Positions 9,001 to 16,114 of a stretch of 24,906 nucleotides of DNA are shown in pieces. The stretch comes from JAEZJZ01 sp964450265. GTDB taxonomy: Bacteria > Bacillota > UBA994 > UBA5500. The DNA lies in assembly GCA_964450265.1 (NCBI GenBank), contig CAYVCY010000014.1:1-24906 (forward strand), written 5' to 3'. The first letter of the stretch is position 1. Every line of letters starts with the position of its first letter. Under the pieces are notes generated by a model. It was not told where the DNA came from. It did no database searches and saw only the letters and a program-made list of their open reading frames with translations. The position numbers were made by a program, and so were the translations under genes.

Positions 9001-9698
9001 CCCTGCAAGTCGGGCAGCAATTCATATTGGAGAACGCTGATGGCGCAAGGGCTACCCTTACTCTCACCGGCATCACGGAGAACTATGTGGGTAGCTATCT
9101 CTATCTGGGGCGGGACAGCTTTAGCCAGGCCTTCGGGGAACTGCCGGTCAGCAACCTGTTATTGGTCAAGACGACGGCAGCCGACGATCCTTCCTCGCAA
9201 GACGAGATGTTACGCCACCTGCTCACCTATGATGGGGTGTCCCGCGCCAGCTTTCTCGCCCAAACTAAGCAGTCCTTTGATAACCTGTTAGGCAGCATGA
9301 ACCTGATTGTGGTGGTGCTGATTATTGCGGCCGGTGCCTTAGCGGTGATCGTGCTCTATAACCTGATCAATATCAACATCGAGGAACGTAAGCGGGAACT
9401 GGCAACACTGCGGGTGCTCGGCTTCCACCACAGTGAAGTGGCAGGCTATATCTTCCGAGAGACCGCAATCCTCAGTCTTATCGGCACTCTGTGCGGCCTA
9501 TTCTTGGGCTGGCTGCTGCACATTTTCGTGGTCAAGGTGGTGGAGAGCCCGGACCTGATGTTAGGCAGAGACATCTCTCTGTCCAGTTTCATCTGGTCGG
9601 CACTGATCACCTTGGTTTTCTCAGCCTTGGTCGCTCTAATCATGGCCGGTAAATTGAGGCAGATTGAGATGGTGGATTGTATGAAGACGGTCGACTAG
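6077..9698 (+). CDS. FtsX-domain ABC permease with long coiled coil, interrupted by assembly gap
   Basis: One gene read in two pieces, 585 codons before and 588 after the 100-N gap. The GTG at 6077 follows GGAGAGG and opens MNKTYWKAMLRTITQSMGRF, then a membrane segment (about 16-40). An extracytoplasmic domain runs to about residue 270. From about 275 a long heptad-like coiled coil follows (LADAWREI, LADARKKL, LADARLTL, LEQALLEL), continuing past the gap (RQAEADVQQELRDAEQ). Two FtsX domains close the protein: one right after the coil (VFPVFFLLVAALVALTTM; 'TLKALGYSKRAIR') and one at the C-terminus ('TLRVLGFHHSEVAGYI'). Sequence ends on a codon boundary at 7831 and resumes on one at 7932, so an intact gene needs a true gap divisible by three; 100 is a placeholder. 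Clostridial permeases of about 1,100 residues share this layout. It partners the ATPase upstream. Confidence 0.88.
7832..7931. other. Assembly gap (100 N)
   Basis: Exactly 100 N, the conventional filler for a gap of unknown size. It lies inside the repetitive coiled-coil part of the ABC permease, where short reads of similar heptads are hard to assemble. Reading frames on the two sides differ by one if 100 is taken literally; this is not evidence of a frameshift. Confidence 0.97.
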
Positions 9699-9817
9699 CT
9701 TGCAGGGAACTGGCGCGACCGGAGCGAATGATGCTTATGAAGCCTGCTGGATAAAGGTGGGGAAGGAAGCGACAGCGCTGCCAGGCTCTAGCAGGTATTT
9801 CAGGGAGGGTGAGACCG

Positions 9818-11731
9818 TTGGGAGAGGAGAGTATCTACCGCTCTATCATTCGCATGGCCAAAGAACAACCGGGACTGCCCTATCGTTTCCAGGACATCTT
9901 CCGTGCCGGACAGAGCGAGGGTTTGACGCTGCTCCGGGGCGAGACCCTTGCGCCTGGCCTACGCGGGCAGCTGGCCAAGGATTTGGCTCAGTTGGTTGTG
10001 GACTGTCTTCCGGAGGCAGTTGCATCCGATCGGCTGATGGACTTCCTGGGGGATAACTCCCTCATCCTTTATTTAGACGCCTTCAGCCGCAGGATAACGC
10101 TGATGTTGCAGGAACAACTGGTGGATAGACACTCCTTGTATCGGCTGGCCGTCCACTTGGTCACAGATAGCAGAGCGGCGGATGCGGTCAAACTCGGCCT
10201 GTTGCTCCTGGGATGCTTTCCCAGCGACTTGGCCACCCAAATGATCAAACCGCTGGGACTGCACAGCGAATTCACCGTCTTTGCCTTGGTTGCGTCCCAG
10301 CGGTGGGTTAATGCTAATCAACTGGCTTTTTATTTTGCTCAGCATACCAGCGGCTTTGGAAAGCTGGCTGCCGTGAATGCGCTGGAGCCGCTCACCCTTG
10401 AGCAGCAGCAATGGGTCTTTCACGCAGGTGCCGCTAACCAAGCCCTGCCAGACATCTCCGCTATGGTTTGTCTAGCCAAGGTGGACATGGCCCAATTCTA
10501 TCAAAGCTGTCCTATCGACGCCGAGGGCTTTGCCTGCTTTTCCCATCTGTTTGCCCATGCCTGGATGGACAACGACCTGAAGAACTACCCCCACAGCCTG
10601 CCGCTAGTTCAACGCTACTTGGCCTACGCCGCTCAATTGGCCAGCTCCTTCATCGACTTGGCCGCTCTGGTGGTGATCGACCAAAGCATGCATCCCTATT
10701 GGGAAGCAAACCCCAACGATCAGCCGGATCAGCACGGCTGGACCAGCAGCCTAGAGCACAAAGCCCGCAGCCTGTGTCGGCAAATTTGGGGGCAGGGCCG
10801 TTGGCGGTATGTGCTGCAGGCCGAACTAGCCAATCCCAGCCACGATAGCCGCTTGATCCTCGCCGCGTTGAACGGGTTACAGCTGACGCCTCAGTTTGCA
10901 GATTTCTTTGCCCTGCTAGAGCTGAATCCGCTGGACTTCCATTTGGGCAGATTTGTGTTGTTGGAGCATCCTGAGCACTATGTGGCGGACGTCTTGCCCT
11001 ACTTGCAGAGCCAGCTCCCCGAGGCGGTGTTTGAATATCAGCCAGAGCAAGACGGTGACGCGTCGGCTGGAATGTGGTATCTGCCCGATATCTGGCTGCT
11101 GTGGCTGCTGAGGGCGATGCGCAAGGCCAAGCTAGTGGACCAATCCTTCTTTCTGAGGTGCCTTACGTGTCGGCTACCGGAGGTGCGTATTGAGGCCATT
11201 CACTGCCTGCGTGCCATTCGCCCCAAGTGGGATCCACAGGTGATGCCCCGGCTCGAACAGTGTGAACAGCATGAGCCGGTGAAGAATATTCGCAAGCGCT
11301 TGCTGCGGCTGATGGGCCGAAACTTGGAGGCAGGAGAGAAGGAGCAGCGCTATGTCGATGTGGCGACGCTCAAGGTGGTGCCTGCGGCCAGGGATGTCTG
11401 CCTGCTCAAGACCAGAATAGCCGGCACTTTCCATCGAGATATGCAGCTGGTGGCCGAATTGGTTGAGAGCGGAGACGTGCTGTTCCTGGTGCGGGAACCG
11501 GATAACCAGCACGATCCAAGGGCGATCCTGGTCACTGCCGAGGACGGCTATGTCTTGGGCTATGTGCCTAGAGTGGATAACGCACCCCTGGCAGCGATGA
11601 TGGATGCCGGGGAATGTTTGTACGCGATTCTGCTCAGCGATAGTTTGGACAACGTCAAACCTACTATCGGCATCTTTCTGCAAAAAGGGCTGGACGGCTC
11701 CGGGAACATCATTCCCTTCCCTAAGGCCTAA
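9818..11731 (+). CDS. Helical-repeat protein with C-terminal HIRAN domain
   Basis: 637 residues from a TTG eight bases after GGAGGG; the in-frame GTG at 9809 would overlap that ribosome site. Residues 1 to about 500 are predicted mostly helical, rich in Leu/Ala with short helix-turn-helix units resembling HEAT or ARM solenoids (for example FLRCLTCRLPEVRIEAIHCL near 455-475), with no enzymatic motif that I can find. Residues about 530-625 form a HIRAN domain: IAGTFHRD, then LVREPDNQHDPRAILV and GYVLGYVPR. In Rad5/HLTF the HIRAN domain binds 3' DNA ends, and in bacteria it also occurs without a helicase. No SNF2 or nuclease domain is present here or next door. It lies 119 bases after the ABC permease without a visible promoter. 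The function is unknown; DNA damage handling is only a guess from the domain. Confidence 0.75.
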   Translation: MGEESIYRSIIRMAKEQPGLPYRFQDIFRAGQSEGLTLLRGETLAPGLRGQLAKDLAQLVVDCLPEAVASDRLMDFLGDNSLILYLDAFSRRITLMLQEQLVDRHSLYRLAVHLVTDSRAADAVKLGLLLLGCFPSDLATQMIKPLGLHSEFTVFALVASQRWVNANQLAFYFAQHTSGFGKLAAVNALEPLTLEQQQWVFHAGAANQALPDISAMVCLAKVDMAQFYQSCPIDAEGFACFSHLFAHAWMDNDLKNYPHSLPLVQRYLAYAAQLASSFIDLAALVVIDQSMHPYWEANPNDQPDQHGWTSSLEHKARSLCRQIWGQGRWRYVLQAELANPSHDSRLILAALNGLQLTPQFADFFALLELNPLDFHLGRFVLLEHPEHYVADVLPYLQSQLPEAVFEYQPEQDGDASAGMWYLPDIWLLWLLRAMRKAKLVDQSFFLRCLTCRLPEVRIEAIHCLRAIRPKWDPQVMPRLEQCEQHEPVKNIRKRLLRLMGRNLEAGEKEQRYVDVATLKVVPAARDVCLLKTRIAGTFHRDMQLVAELVESGDVLFLVREPDNQHDPRAILVTAEDGYVLGYVPRVDNAPLAAMMDAGECLYAILLSDSLDNVKPTIGIFLQKGLDGSGNIIPFPKA

Positions 11732-11746
11732 CGCCATGTCCAAAGG

Positions 11747-11832
11747 ATTGAGCCACGGGGACGGTTCCGATGGCTCATCGCATCGGAATGAGCCATCGGA
11801 ACCGTCCCCGTGACTCGTCCCCGTGGCTCAAT
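11747..11832. repeat. Nested palindromic REP-like element
   Basis: Outer arms ATTGAGCCACGGGGACG (11747-11763) and their exact complement (11816-11832) enclose a second inverted repeat: arms 11750-11778 and 11788-11816 match at 28 of 29 positions around a nine-base loop. The end shared by the outer and inner arms means that the right side carries one and a half copies of the unit. GGCTCAAT is then repeated directly (11825-11840). I recall 'GGGGACGGTTC' palindromes as dispersed repeats in clostridial genomes, often linked to REP-associated Y1 transposases; none is present here. No T-tract follows, so a terminator role is doubtful. Confidence 0.75.
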
Positions 11833-11863
11833 GGCTCAATAGATTACACGAGGTGAATAAACG

Positions 11864-13390
11864 GTGAAGGTTATTAAATGGCGATGGCTTCTGACCGTCC
11901 TGATGTTAGTCGTCATATCAACAGTCCCGGCCTGTACCAAGCCAACATTGGTTCACGTATATATGCCCAAGAGCATCACGGTGCCGAAGGGAACCAGTTC
12001 ACTCTCGCTGCCCCTTCCCTCCACGCTGGTAGGAGAACTCAGCGACGGTGAGCAGACAGCGCTCTCCGTATCTTGGATGACCGATCTGCTTCCTCAGGTA
12101 TTGGTGGAGGATGTGGTAGTCTCCGGATTATATGAAGGCAACCAGGCTGCAGAGATCTTGATCAACGTCGTCCAAGGGAACCCACGCATCAGCGCCGAGG
12201 AGGCAGCGGGAGCGCAGGCGGCAGCATGTATGAAGCAGGTGCTGGAGGGCGATCCGCGGGTTAGTTCCCTAACTTGGTCGCGAGGCAAGCAGATGGCTGC
12301 TTTTGTACTGGAGGATCTGTCATTGCACATATGGAGGGTCGGGGACGAAGCCAGTCGCATAGTGGAAGACGTCAACGCCACCTTCTGCGGCGGAATGGCT
12401 TGGTCCTATGATGATCGCTACTTCTGGCTGGACAGCGGCACCGGTCCCGACCGGAGCTGTCTGATCGTATATGCCGAGGCAATGGAAGTGGTCGATTCAT
12501 TGTACGTTCTTGGCTCGGGAGTTTGGGCTCCCGATCGCAATGTTCTCTTGGTGGGACTGCTTAACCGCGAGATTGAGCTGTTCTGGCGTTCCCCCGAGTA
12601 TGCGGTGGAGATGGCCGTCTATGATCTGCAGACAGGCGTGACGCAGATCCTGCAGAGTGCTACAGCTGAATGCGAGTATGAACCCATTGCCTGGAACGAG
12701 TCGCAGCGAATTACCTATCGCCAACGCTGGCTGAACAACTATCCAGCCAGCGAGGAGATGACCTTCGCCATCGGCGAGATCACTCCGGCCCCCAGGGTGC
12801 CAGAGCTGTCCGCCGATATGGTCGCCGATCCGGAGCTGCTCAATCAGCAGCTGCAACTGGCTGGCATGCGGGATATTTGCTGGTCGCCGGACCGGTCGGT
12901 GGTGGCCTTCCTGACGGCAACAGACTGCTATCTATGGAGACTGCATCAGCCTGCTTCTGAGAAGTTGGATCTAGTAGAGGGTGGTTTCGGACAGTTGCAT
13001 CGTCTCTCGTGGTCCCCGGATGGCAAGTACCTGGCTGTACACGAGGGATTCGGTGCCGAGACGATCTTGAAGGTGATCGCTTGGCCCGATCCGGAAGTCG
13101 TCCTGGATACGCCGGTTTACACTCTGGCATACTGGTCGCCGGAGGAAGCTAAGTTGTTGCTGGCGGTTCCGAGTGATCGTGCGCCACAGCTGAGTTTTAT
13201 TGCCGATTATGTCGCTGACCTGCTGCTTTACGAACCGGCCAGCAGCGAATGGCAAACCCTGCTGGAGACAGATGGAACGACTTCATACCGCCCTTTGGGC
13301 TGGGCCAACGCTGACGAGGTGTTCTATGATCACATCGAGGGGAGAATGTATCGGCCTCAACAAACCCTAGCCATCGCCCAGACGCCTTAA
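11864..13390 (+). CDS. Lipoprotein with predicted beta-propeller (TolB/WD40-like)
   Basis: 508 residues from a GTG eight bases after GAGGTG. The N-terminus is a lipoprotein signal: basic MKVIKWRW, hydrophobic core, then TVPAC with Cys24 as the predicted lipidation site, so the protein should be anchored outside the cytoplasmic membrane. Several repeats of the 'W(S/A)xDxxxLL' type occur: LTWSRGKQMAAFVL, MAWSYDDRYFWL, GVWAPDRNVLLV, ICWSPDRSVVAFL, LSWSPDGKYLAV and AYWSPEEAKLLL, spaced as blades of a TolB-like propeller. There is no catalytic motif, and such domains mostly bind proteins or carbohydrates. It is separated from the HIRAN gene by a palindromic repeat and is probably transcribed alone. 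The binding partner is unknown. Confidence 0.7.
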   Translation: MKVIKWRWLLTVLMLVVISTVPACTKPTLVHVYMPKSITVPKGTSSLSLPLPSTLVGELSDGEQTALSVSWMTDLLPQVLVEDVVVSGLYEGNQAAEILINVVQGNPRISAEEAAGAQAAACMKQVLEGDPRVSSLTWSRGKQMAAFVLEDLSLHIWRVGDEASRIVEDVNATFCGGMAWSYDDRYFWLDSGTGPDRSCLIVYAEAMEVVDSLYVLGSGVWAPDRNVLLVGLLNREIELFWRSPEYAVEMAVYDLQTGVTQILQSATAECEYEPIAWNESQRITYRQRWLNNYPASEEMTFAIGEITPAPRVPELSADMVADPELLNQQLQLAGMRDICWSPDRSVVAFLTATDCYLWRLHQPASEKLDLVEGGFGQLHRLSWSPDGKYLAVHEGFGAETILKVIAWPDPEVVLDTPVYTLAYWSPEEAKLLLAVPSDRAPQLSFIADYVADLLLYEPASSEWQTLLETDGTTSYRPLGWANADEVFYDHIEGRMYRPQQTLAIAQTP

Positions 13391-13404
13391 GCAGCCCCTT
13401 TTCA

Positions 13405-13459
13405 CTTCTGAGGCTTTAGCCGAAGAATCTAAATCCCGGCGACGCAACCACGTCGCCGG
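13405..13459. repeat. Partial copy of a dispersed palindromic element (copy A)
   Basis: Reads CTTCTGAGGCTTTAGCCGAAG onward and ends in the hairpin CCGGCGACG (13436-13444) / CGTCGCCGG (13451-13459). The same unit occurs in the opposite orientation at 24633-24724, complete on both sides. Only one half is recognisable here, so this copy looks decayed. It lies between the lipoprotein gene and the acetyltransferase gene and may also act as a weak transcript end. Confidence 0.7.
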
Positions 13460-13550
13460 AAAAATAGCCTTCATTCAGCGGTTCTTCAGCACTCTTGCCG
13501 CTACGAAGAACTCGCGCCTATTTGGAAACACGCAAGGAGTGAATGCTCAA

Positions 13551-14003
13551 GTGCAGATTGCTAAAGCCACACTCGCCGACATGGGGCAGGTTGTCGACCT
13601 CGCCTGGTTGCTCTGGCCGGATCACCCTCGGGCAGATCTACAGGCGGAACTTACCGCGCTGCTGAAGAGCGGCAGCACCGTCTTCTTTCTGGTTACTAAG
13701 GATGCGCAGCCGCTCGCCTTTGCCCAGTGTTCCATCCGGACTGACTACGTGGAAGGGACCGATGGCAGTCCGGTAGGGTATTTGGAAGGGATTTTCGTGT
13801 CGCCCGCATATCGGCAGCAAGGCGTAGCCCGTTCCCTCATCCAAGCCTGCGAGGCCTGGTCCAGGCAGCGGGGGTGCACCCAGCTAGCCAGCGATTGCGA
13901 GCTCGGCAACACCGACAGCCTCCGGTTCCATCTCAGTAGCGGCTTCACTGAGGTCAATCGTGTGATCTGTTTTATCAAGAACATCCCTTCGAAAGCATTC
14001 TGA
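13551..14003 (+). CDS. GNAT acetyltransferase resembling aminoglycoside 6'-N-acetyltransferase
   Basis: 150 residues from the GTG at 13551 (MQIAKATLAD); the in-frame GTG at 13539 overlaps the AAGGAG site and is less likely. The line of conserved blocks matches chromosomal AAC(6')-I enzymes of the Ic/If/Iy type as I remember them: LWPDHP..DLQAEL near the start, DYVEG...SPVGYLEGIFV, acetyl-CoA motif RQQGVARSLI, AWSRQRGC, LASDCELGNTDS and a final HLSSGFTEVNRVICFIK. Members use acetyl-CoA to acetylate the 6'-amine of kanamycin, tobramycin and relatives in the cytoplasm. The last block is less canonical (NRV where ERV is usual), so activity is not assured. It is a single gene followed by a structured element and a terminator, with no mobile element next to it. 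Other small amines remain possible substrates. Confidence 0.8.
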   Translation: MQIAKATLADMGQVVDLAWLLWPDHPRADLQAELTALLKSGSTVFFLVTKDAQPLAFAQCSIRTDYVEGTDGSPVGYLEGIFVSPAYRQQGVARSLIQACEAWSRQRGCTQLASDCELGNTDSLRFHLSSGFTEVNRVICFIKNIPSKAF

Positions 14004-14017
14004 AGCATAGCTATCAC

Positions 14018-14107
14018 TGAGAAGTCATCTGAGGGCGGAACAGGCAGCCGCCACCCCGCGCTTGCGGTTAGGAGATGCAGGAAGGTCACCCTGCCTATGA
14101 CTTCTCA
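14018..14107 (+). ncRNA. Candidate structured RNA of unknown class
   Basis: An 11-base perfect closing stem (14018-14028 with 14097-14107) encloses 68 bases that fold into three hairpins: GGCGG/CCGCC (14034-14038, 14048-14052), CCGC/GCGG (14056-14059, 14064-14067) and GCAGG/CCTGC (14077-14081, 14090-14094), giving a four-way junction. The first hairpin loop contains AGGCAG (14042-14047), exactly complementary to CTGCCT (14091-14096), so a pseudoknot or an alternative fold competes with the third hairpin. A strong terminator begins at once. No riboswitch class that I know matches, and no gene follows on this strand, so it would be a free-standing RNA or a 3' UTR element. The minus strand would fold almost as well, so the orientation is an inference. 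Confidence 0.4.
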
Positions 14108-14139
14108 AAAGAGTCCGTGGTTTGGCCACGGACTCTTTT
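14107..14139. terminator. Strong bidirectional Rho-independent terminator
   Basis: AAAAGAGTCCGTGG (14107-14120) pairs perfectly with 14126-14139 around a five-base loop, ending in TTTT on the plus strand and, by symmetry, on the minus strand. It can end transcripts of the AAC(6')-like gene and the structured element from the left and of the carboxypeptidase gene (stop at 14243) from the right. Confidence 0.85.
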
Positions 14140-14242
14140 GCTGTCCACTAGTAGCTCCCAGTTTTCTTGGGCTCATTATTTCAGGCTCCAGGCCTCCCAA
14201 TGTACGGGATCCCGACTGGATGCCCAAAGCATGTTCTCTTTT

Positions 14243-15874
14243 CTAAAGGATAACGCCTCTGTGGATGACTCCACCCTTCTCGCTCCACAAGGTGACGGTC
14301 GCTTCGCCGCGCCCAGCCACGATCCATTCGGCCTTCTTCTTGCCGAAGCCGGGGATGTGGCCTAAGTCGGTCTTGGCTGCTCCGCCGACCAAGCTCATGC
14401 CTTCATCCAGTTCGATTCTCGCTTCCACCGGCTTGGCGGCCTTGATCTCTAGTGCCATCTGGGTGATGTTAGTGGCCAAGTAACCGCTGTTTACGGCCAC
14501 CAGCCGCAGGCGGTGCAGACCGCTTCCCAGGGCTTCCACTTCCAGCTCTTCTACCTGCATCAACGGTGACGCTGCGGCGTGGCGAATGGTGTAGCGAACG
14601 CTGCCGCGGATCTCCTCCTCCAACAGATGTCCCGGCGGGTTCTGCATCACATACTTGCGGTTCCAGCCTCCAAGCTCCACCTTGCCCAGCTGCGGGTGCT
14701 CGAAGGAGCGCCAGTCGATGAACCCGGCTCCCCTCAGTTCCCGATCATTCCACTGCAGTATCTTCAGCTGATCCTCTTCCTCTGCTAGGGGAGTGCGCTT
14801 CTGTCTGTCTTTCAAGGTCAGATGACCGATGCCAGCCCGCTTAGGCAGATCCCACAGCTCGATCTCCAGACCCAGCATGCCTAGGTGTTCATAGGCCCAA
14901 TCTGGGAAGCTGCCGATAGTCGGATTGTTCTGGTCCCAGGTGAGATCGTGGAAGATGGAGATCATCGGGAAGTCTGTCTCCTCTTTGCCCAGGATGCCGA
15001 AGGTCTTGTATAGTTCCAAATCCTCCCTTGGCATTTTGTCGTCACTCAGGTGCTCGAAGGGGCGCAAGAACACTCCTACTGCGGTATGGTAACCTAACGC
15101 ACCGCTGATGTTCTTGTGTTCAAGCATGAAGTTGGCTACGTTGCGCGTCTCTGGTTCGCTAAACGGGTAGTGGCCAGCGCCCCTCTGTCGGTGTTCCGGC
15201 CCCCAGTTGGCCGCAAAATTGCGGTTAAAGTCCAGGCCATAGTACTGCTTGGCCAGCTTGATCTCCACTCCATCGAAATTGTGGATCAAGCCTTCCGGCA
15301 GCAGGCGGTAATACTGGCCGCCAAACTCATCCGGCAAGCGCCGAATCATCAGGCGAGGGTCCTTATCGGATATCTTCCAGTCGCCATGGGGGTCGGGCAG
15401 CCGCATTTGCAGGATCAGGCCGTCACCGTCAATGTCCTCGGGATGCAATCCATCCGCTCTTTGCTCATCCGGATAGGGGCGTGCTGCCGAGCGAACCATT
15501 TCAGGCGTGGTCAGATAATGCTCCGACCCGTCCATGGTGATGCGGGGCATCACATAGACGGTGCGGGTATCCAGCACCCGGGTGCCCAGCTCATCCTGTC
15601 CGTAGCCGAACAGCAGTTCTTGGATGGTGCACAGGCAGGCCGCCGAGCCTGACACTTCACCGGCATGGGTGTTGCCGTGAATGAAGTAGGCGGGCTTGTG
15701 ATCAGGGGCCCCGGTGGCCTGGTTGGTCAGCGTGATTACCCACTGCTCACGGCCTTCCGGACTGGTGCCGGCAGAAGCAAGGCTGGCTAGATGGGGGAAT
15801 TCCTCGACCCACCCTTTGAGCATGGCGGTGATCTCGTCGTAAGTGTGAAAGCGGTTGAAGACTATCTTTTCCAA
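14243..15874 (-). CDS. M14 family zinc carboxypeptidase
   Basis: 543 residues. The zinc site of M14 peptidases is complete: HAGE (His70, Glu73), and a later histidine in LGYHTAVG. The substrate-binding NRNF motif (GLDFNRNFAANWG) is present, and the catalytic glutamate lies in GLEIELWDLP. These enzymes release C-terminal residues from peptides. The protein is longer than the roughly 300-residue catalytic core because of a C-terminal domain of about 150 residues that looks beta-rich (VRYTIRHAAASPLMQVEELEV onward), and an 'EDIDGDGLILQMRLPDP' insertion stands in the catalytic part. There is no signal peptide, so it should act inside the cell. The start is TTG, supported by AAAGGAG ten bases upstream; no ATG is close. 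It is a single gene convergent with the acetyltransferase gene. Confidence 0.9.
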   Translation of the reverse strand: MEKIVFNRFHTYDEITAMLKGWVEEFPHLASLASAGTSPEGREQWVITLTNQATGAPDHKPAYFIHGNTHAGEVSGSAACLCTIQELLFGYGQDELGTRVLDTRTVYVMPRITMDGSEHYLTTPEMVRSAARPYPDEQRADGLHPEDIDGDGLILQMRLPDPHGDWKISDKDPRLMIRRLPDEFGGQYYRLLPEGLIHNFDGVEIKLAKQYYGLDFNRNFAANWGPEHRQRGAGHYPFSEPETRNVANFMLEHKNISGALGYHTAVGVFLRPFEHLSDDKMPREDLELYKTFGILGKEETDFPMISIFHDLTWDQNNPTIGSFPDWAYEHLGMLGLEIELWDLPKRAGIGHLTLKDRQKRTPLAEEEDQLKILQWNDRELRGAGFIDWRSFEHPQLGKVELGGWNRKYVMQNPPGHLLEEEIRGSVRYTIRHAAASPLMQVEELEVEALGSGLHRLRLVAVNSGYLATNITQMALEIKAAKPVEARIELDEGMSLVGGAAKTDLGHIPGFGKKKAEWIVAGRGEATVTLWSEKGGVIHRGVIL

Positions 15875-15948
15875 CGAAACGTCACTCCTTTCAGATATGG
15901 TGACGGCTGAGCCAGCTGGATCTGATCAGCCCTGAATGCTACCTAATG

Positions 15949-15976
15949 AGGGCAGGTTGCGCGCGCAGCTTGCCCT
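15949..15976 (+). repeat. Hairpin in the region upstream of the carboxypeptidase gene
   Basis: AGGGCAGGTTGC (15949-15960) and GCAGCTTGCCCT (15965-15976) form a 12-pair stem around GCGC if two G-U pairs are allowed, which favours the plus-strand transcript. No T-tract follows, and I see no gene that it would serve. The rest of 15875-16075 holds the carboxypeptidase ribosome site but no promoter that I can defend. Confidence 0.35.
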
Positions 15977-16075
15977 ATCGGCGTGATTCTAATAATAACG
16001 GTTGGCCTCGTTTTCCTCGTTACCTTGCCTGTCTTGTTCATTCCCCACAAGAGTAGGCAATTCCTCCAATAAACA

Positions 16076-16104
16076 CAGGAGCGCTCATGGTTTGAGCGCT
16101 CCTG
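16076..16104 (-). terminator. Terminator of the dehydrogenase-Etf operon
   Basis: CAGGAGCGCTCA (16076-16087) pairs with TGAGCGCTCCTG (16093-16104). On the minus strand the stem is followed by TGTTTATT, and it lies ten bases after the etfA stop, the right place to end the dehydrogenase-etfB-etfA transcript. Confidence 0.75.
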
Positions 16105-16114
16105 CCTCCGCTGT

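Noticed and set aside
11747..11832. Rho-independent terminator of the HIRAN gene
   Set aside because: The stem is strong, but no T-tract follows and its nested symmetry fits a dispersed repeat better.
14018..14107. Known riboswitch, T-box, NiCo (czcD) or SRP RNA
   Set aside because: A long closing stem and a GCAGCCGCC stretch recall the NiCo fold, and GGGCGGAAC recalls a T-box, but the conserved cores do not align and no gene follows on the strand.
14018..14107. Retron msr-msd region (inverted ends around hairpins)
   Set aside because: No reverse transcriptase gene lies nearby and the element is too short.
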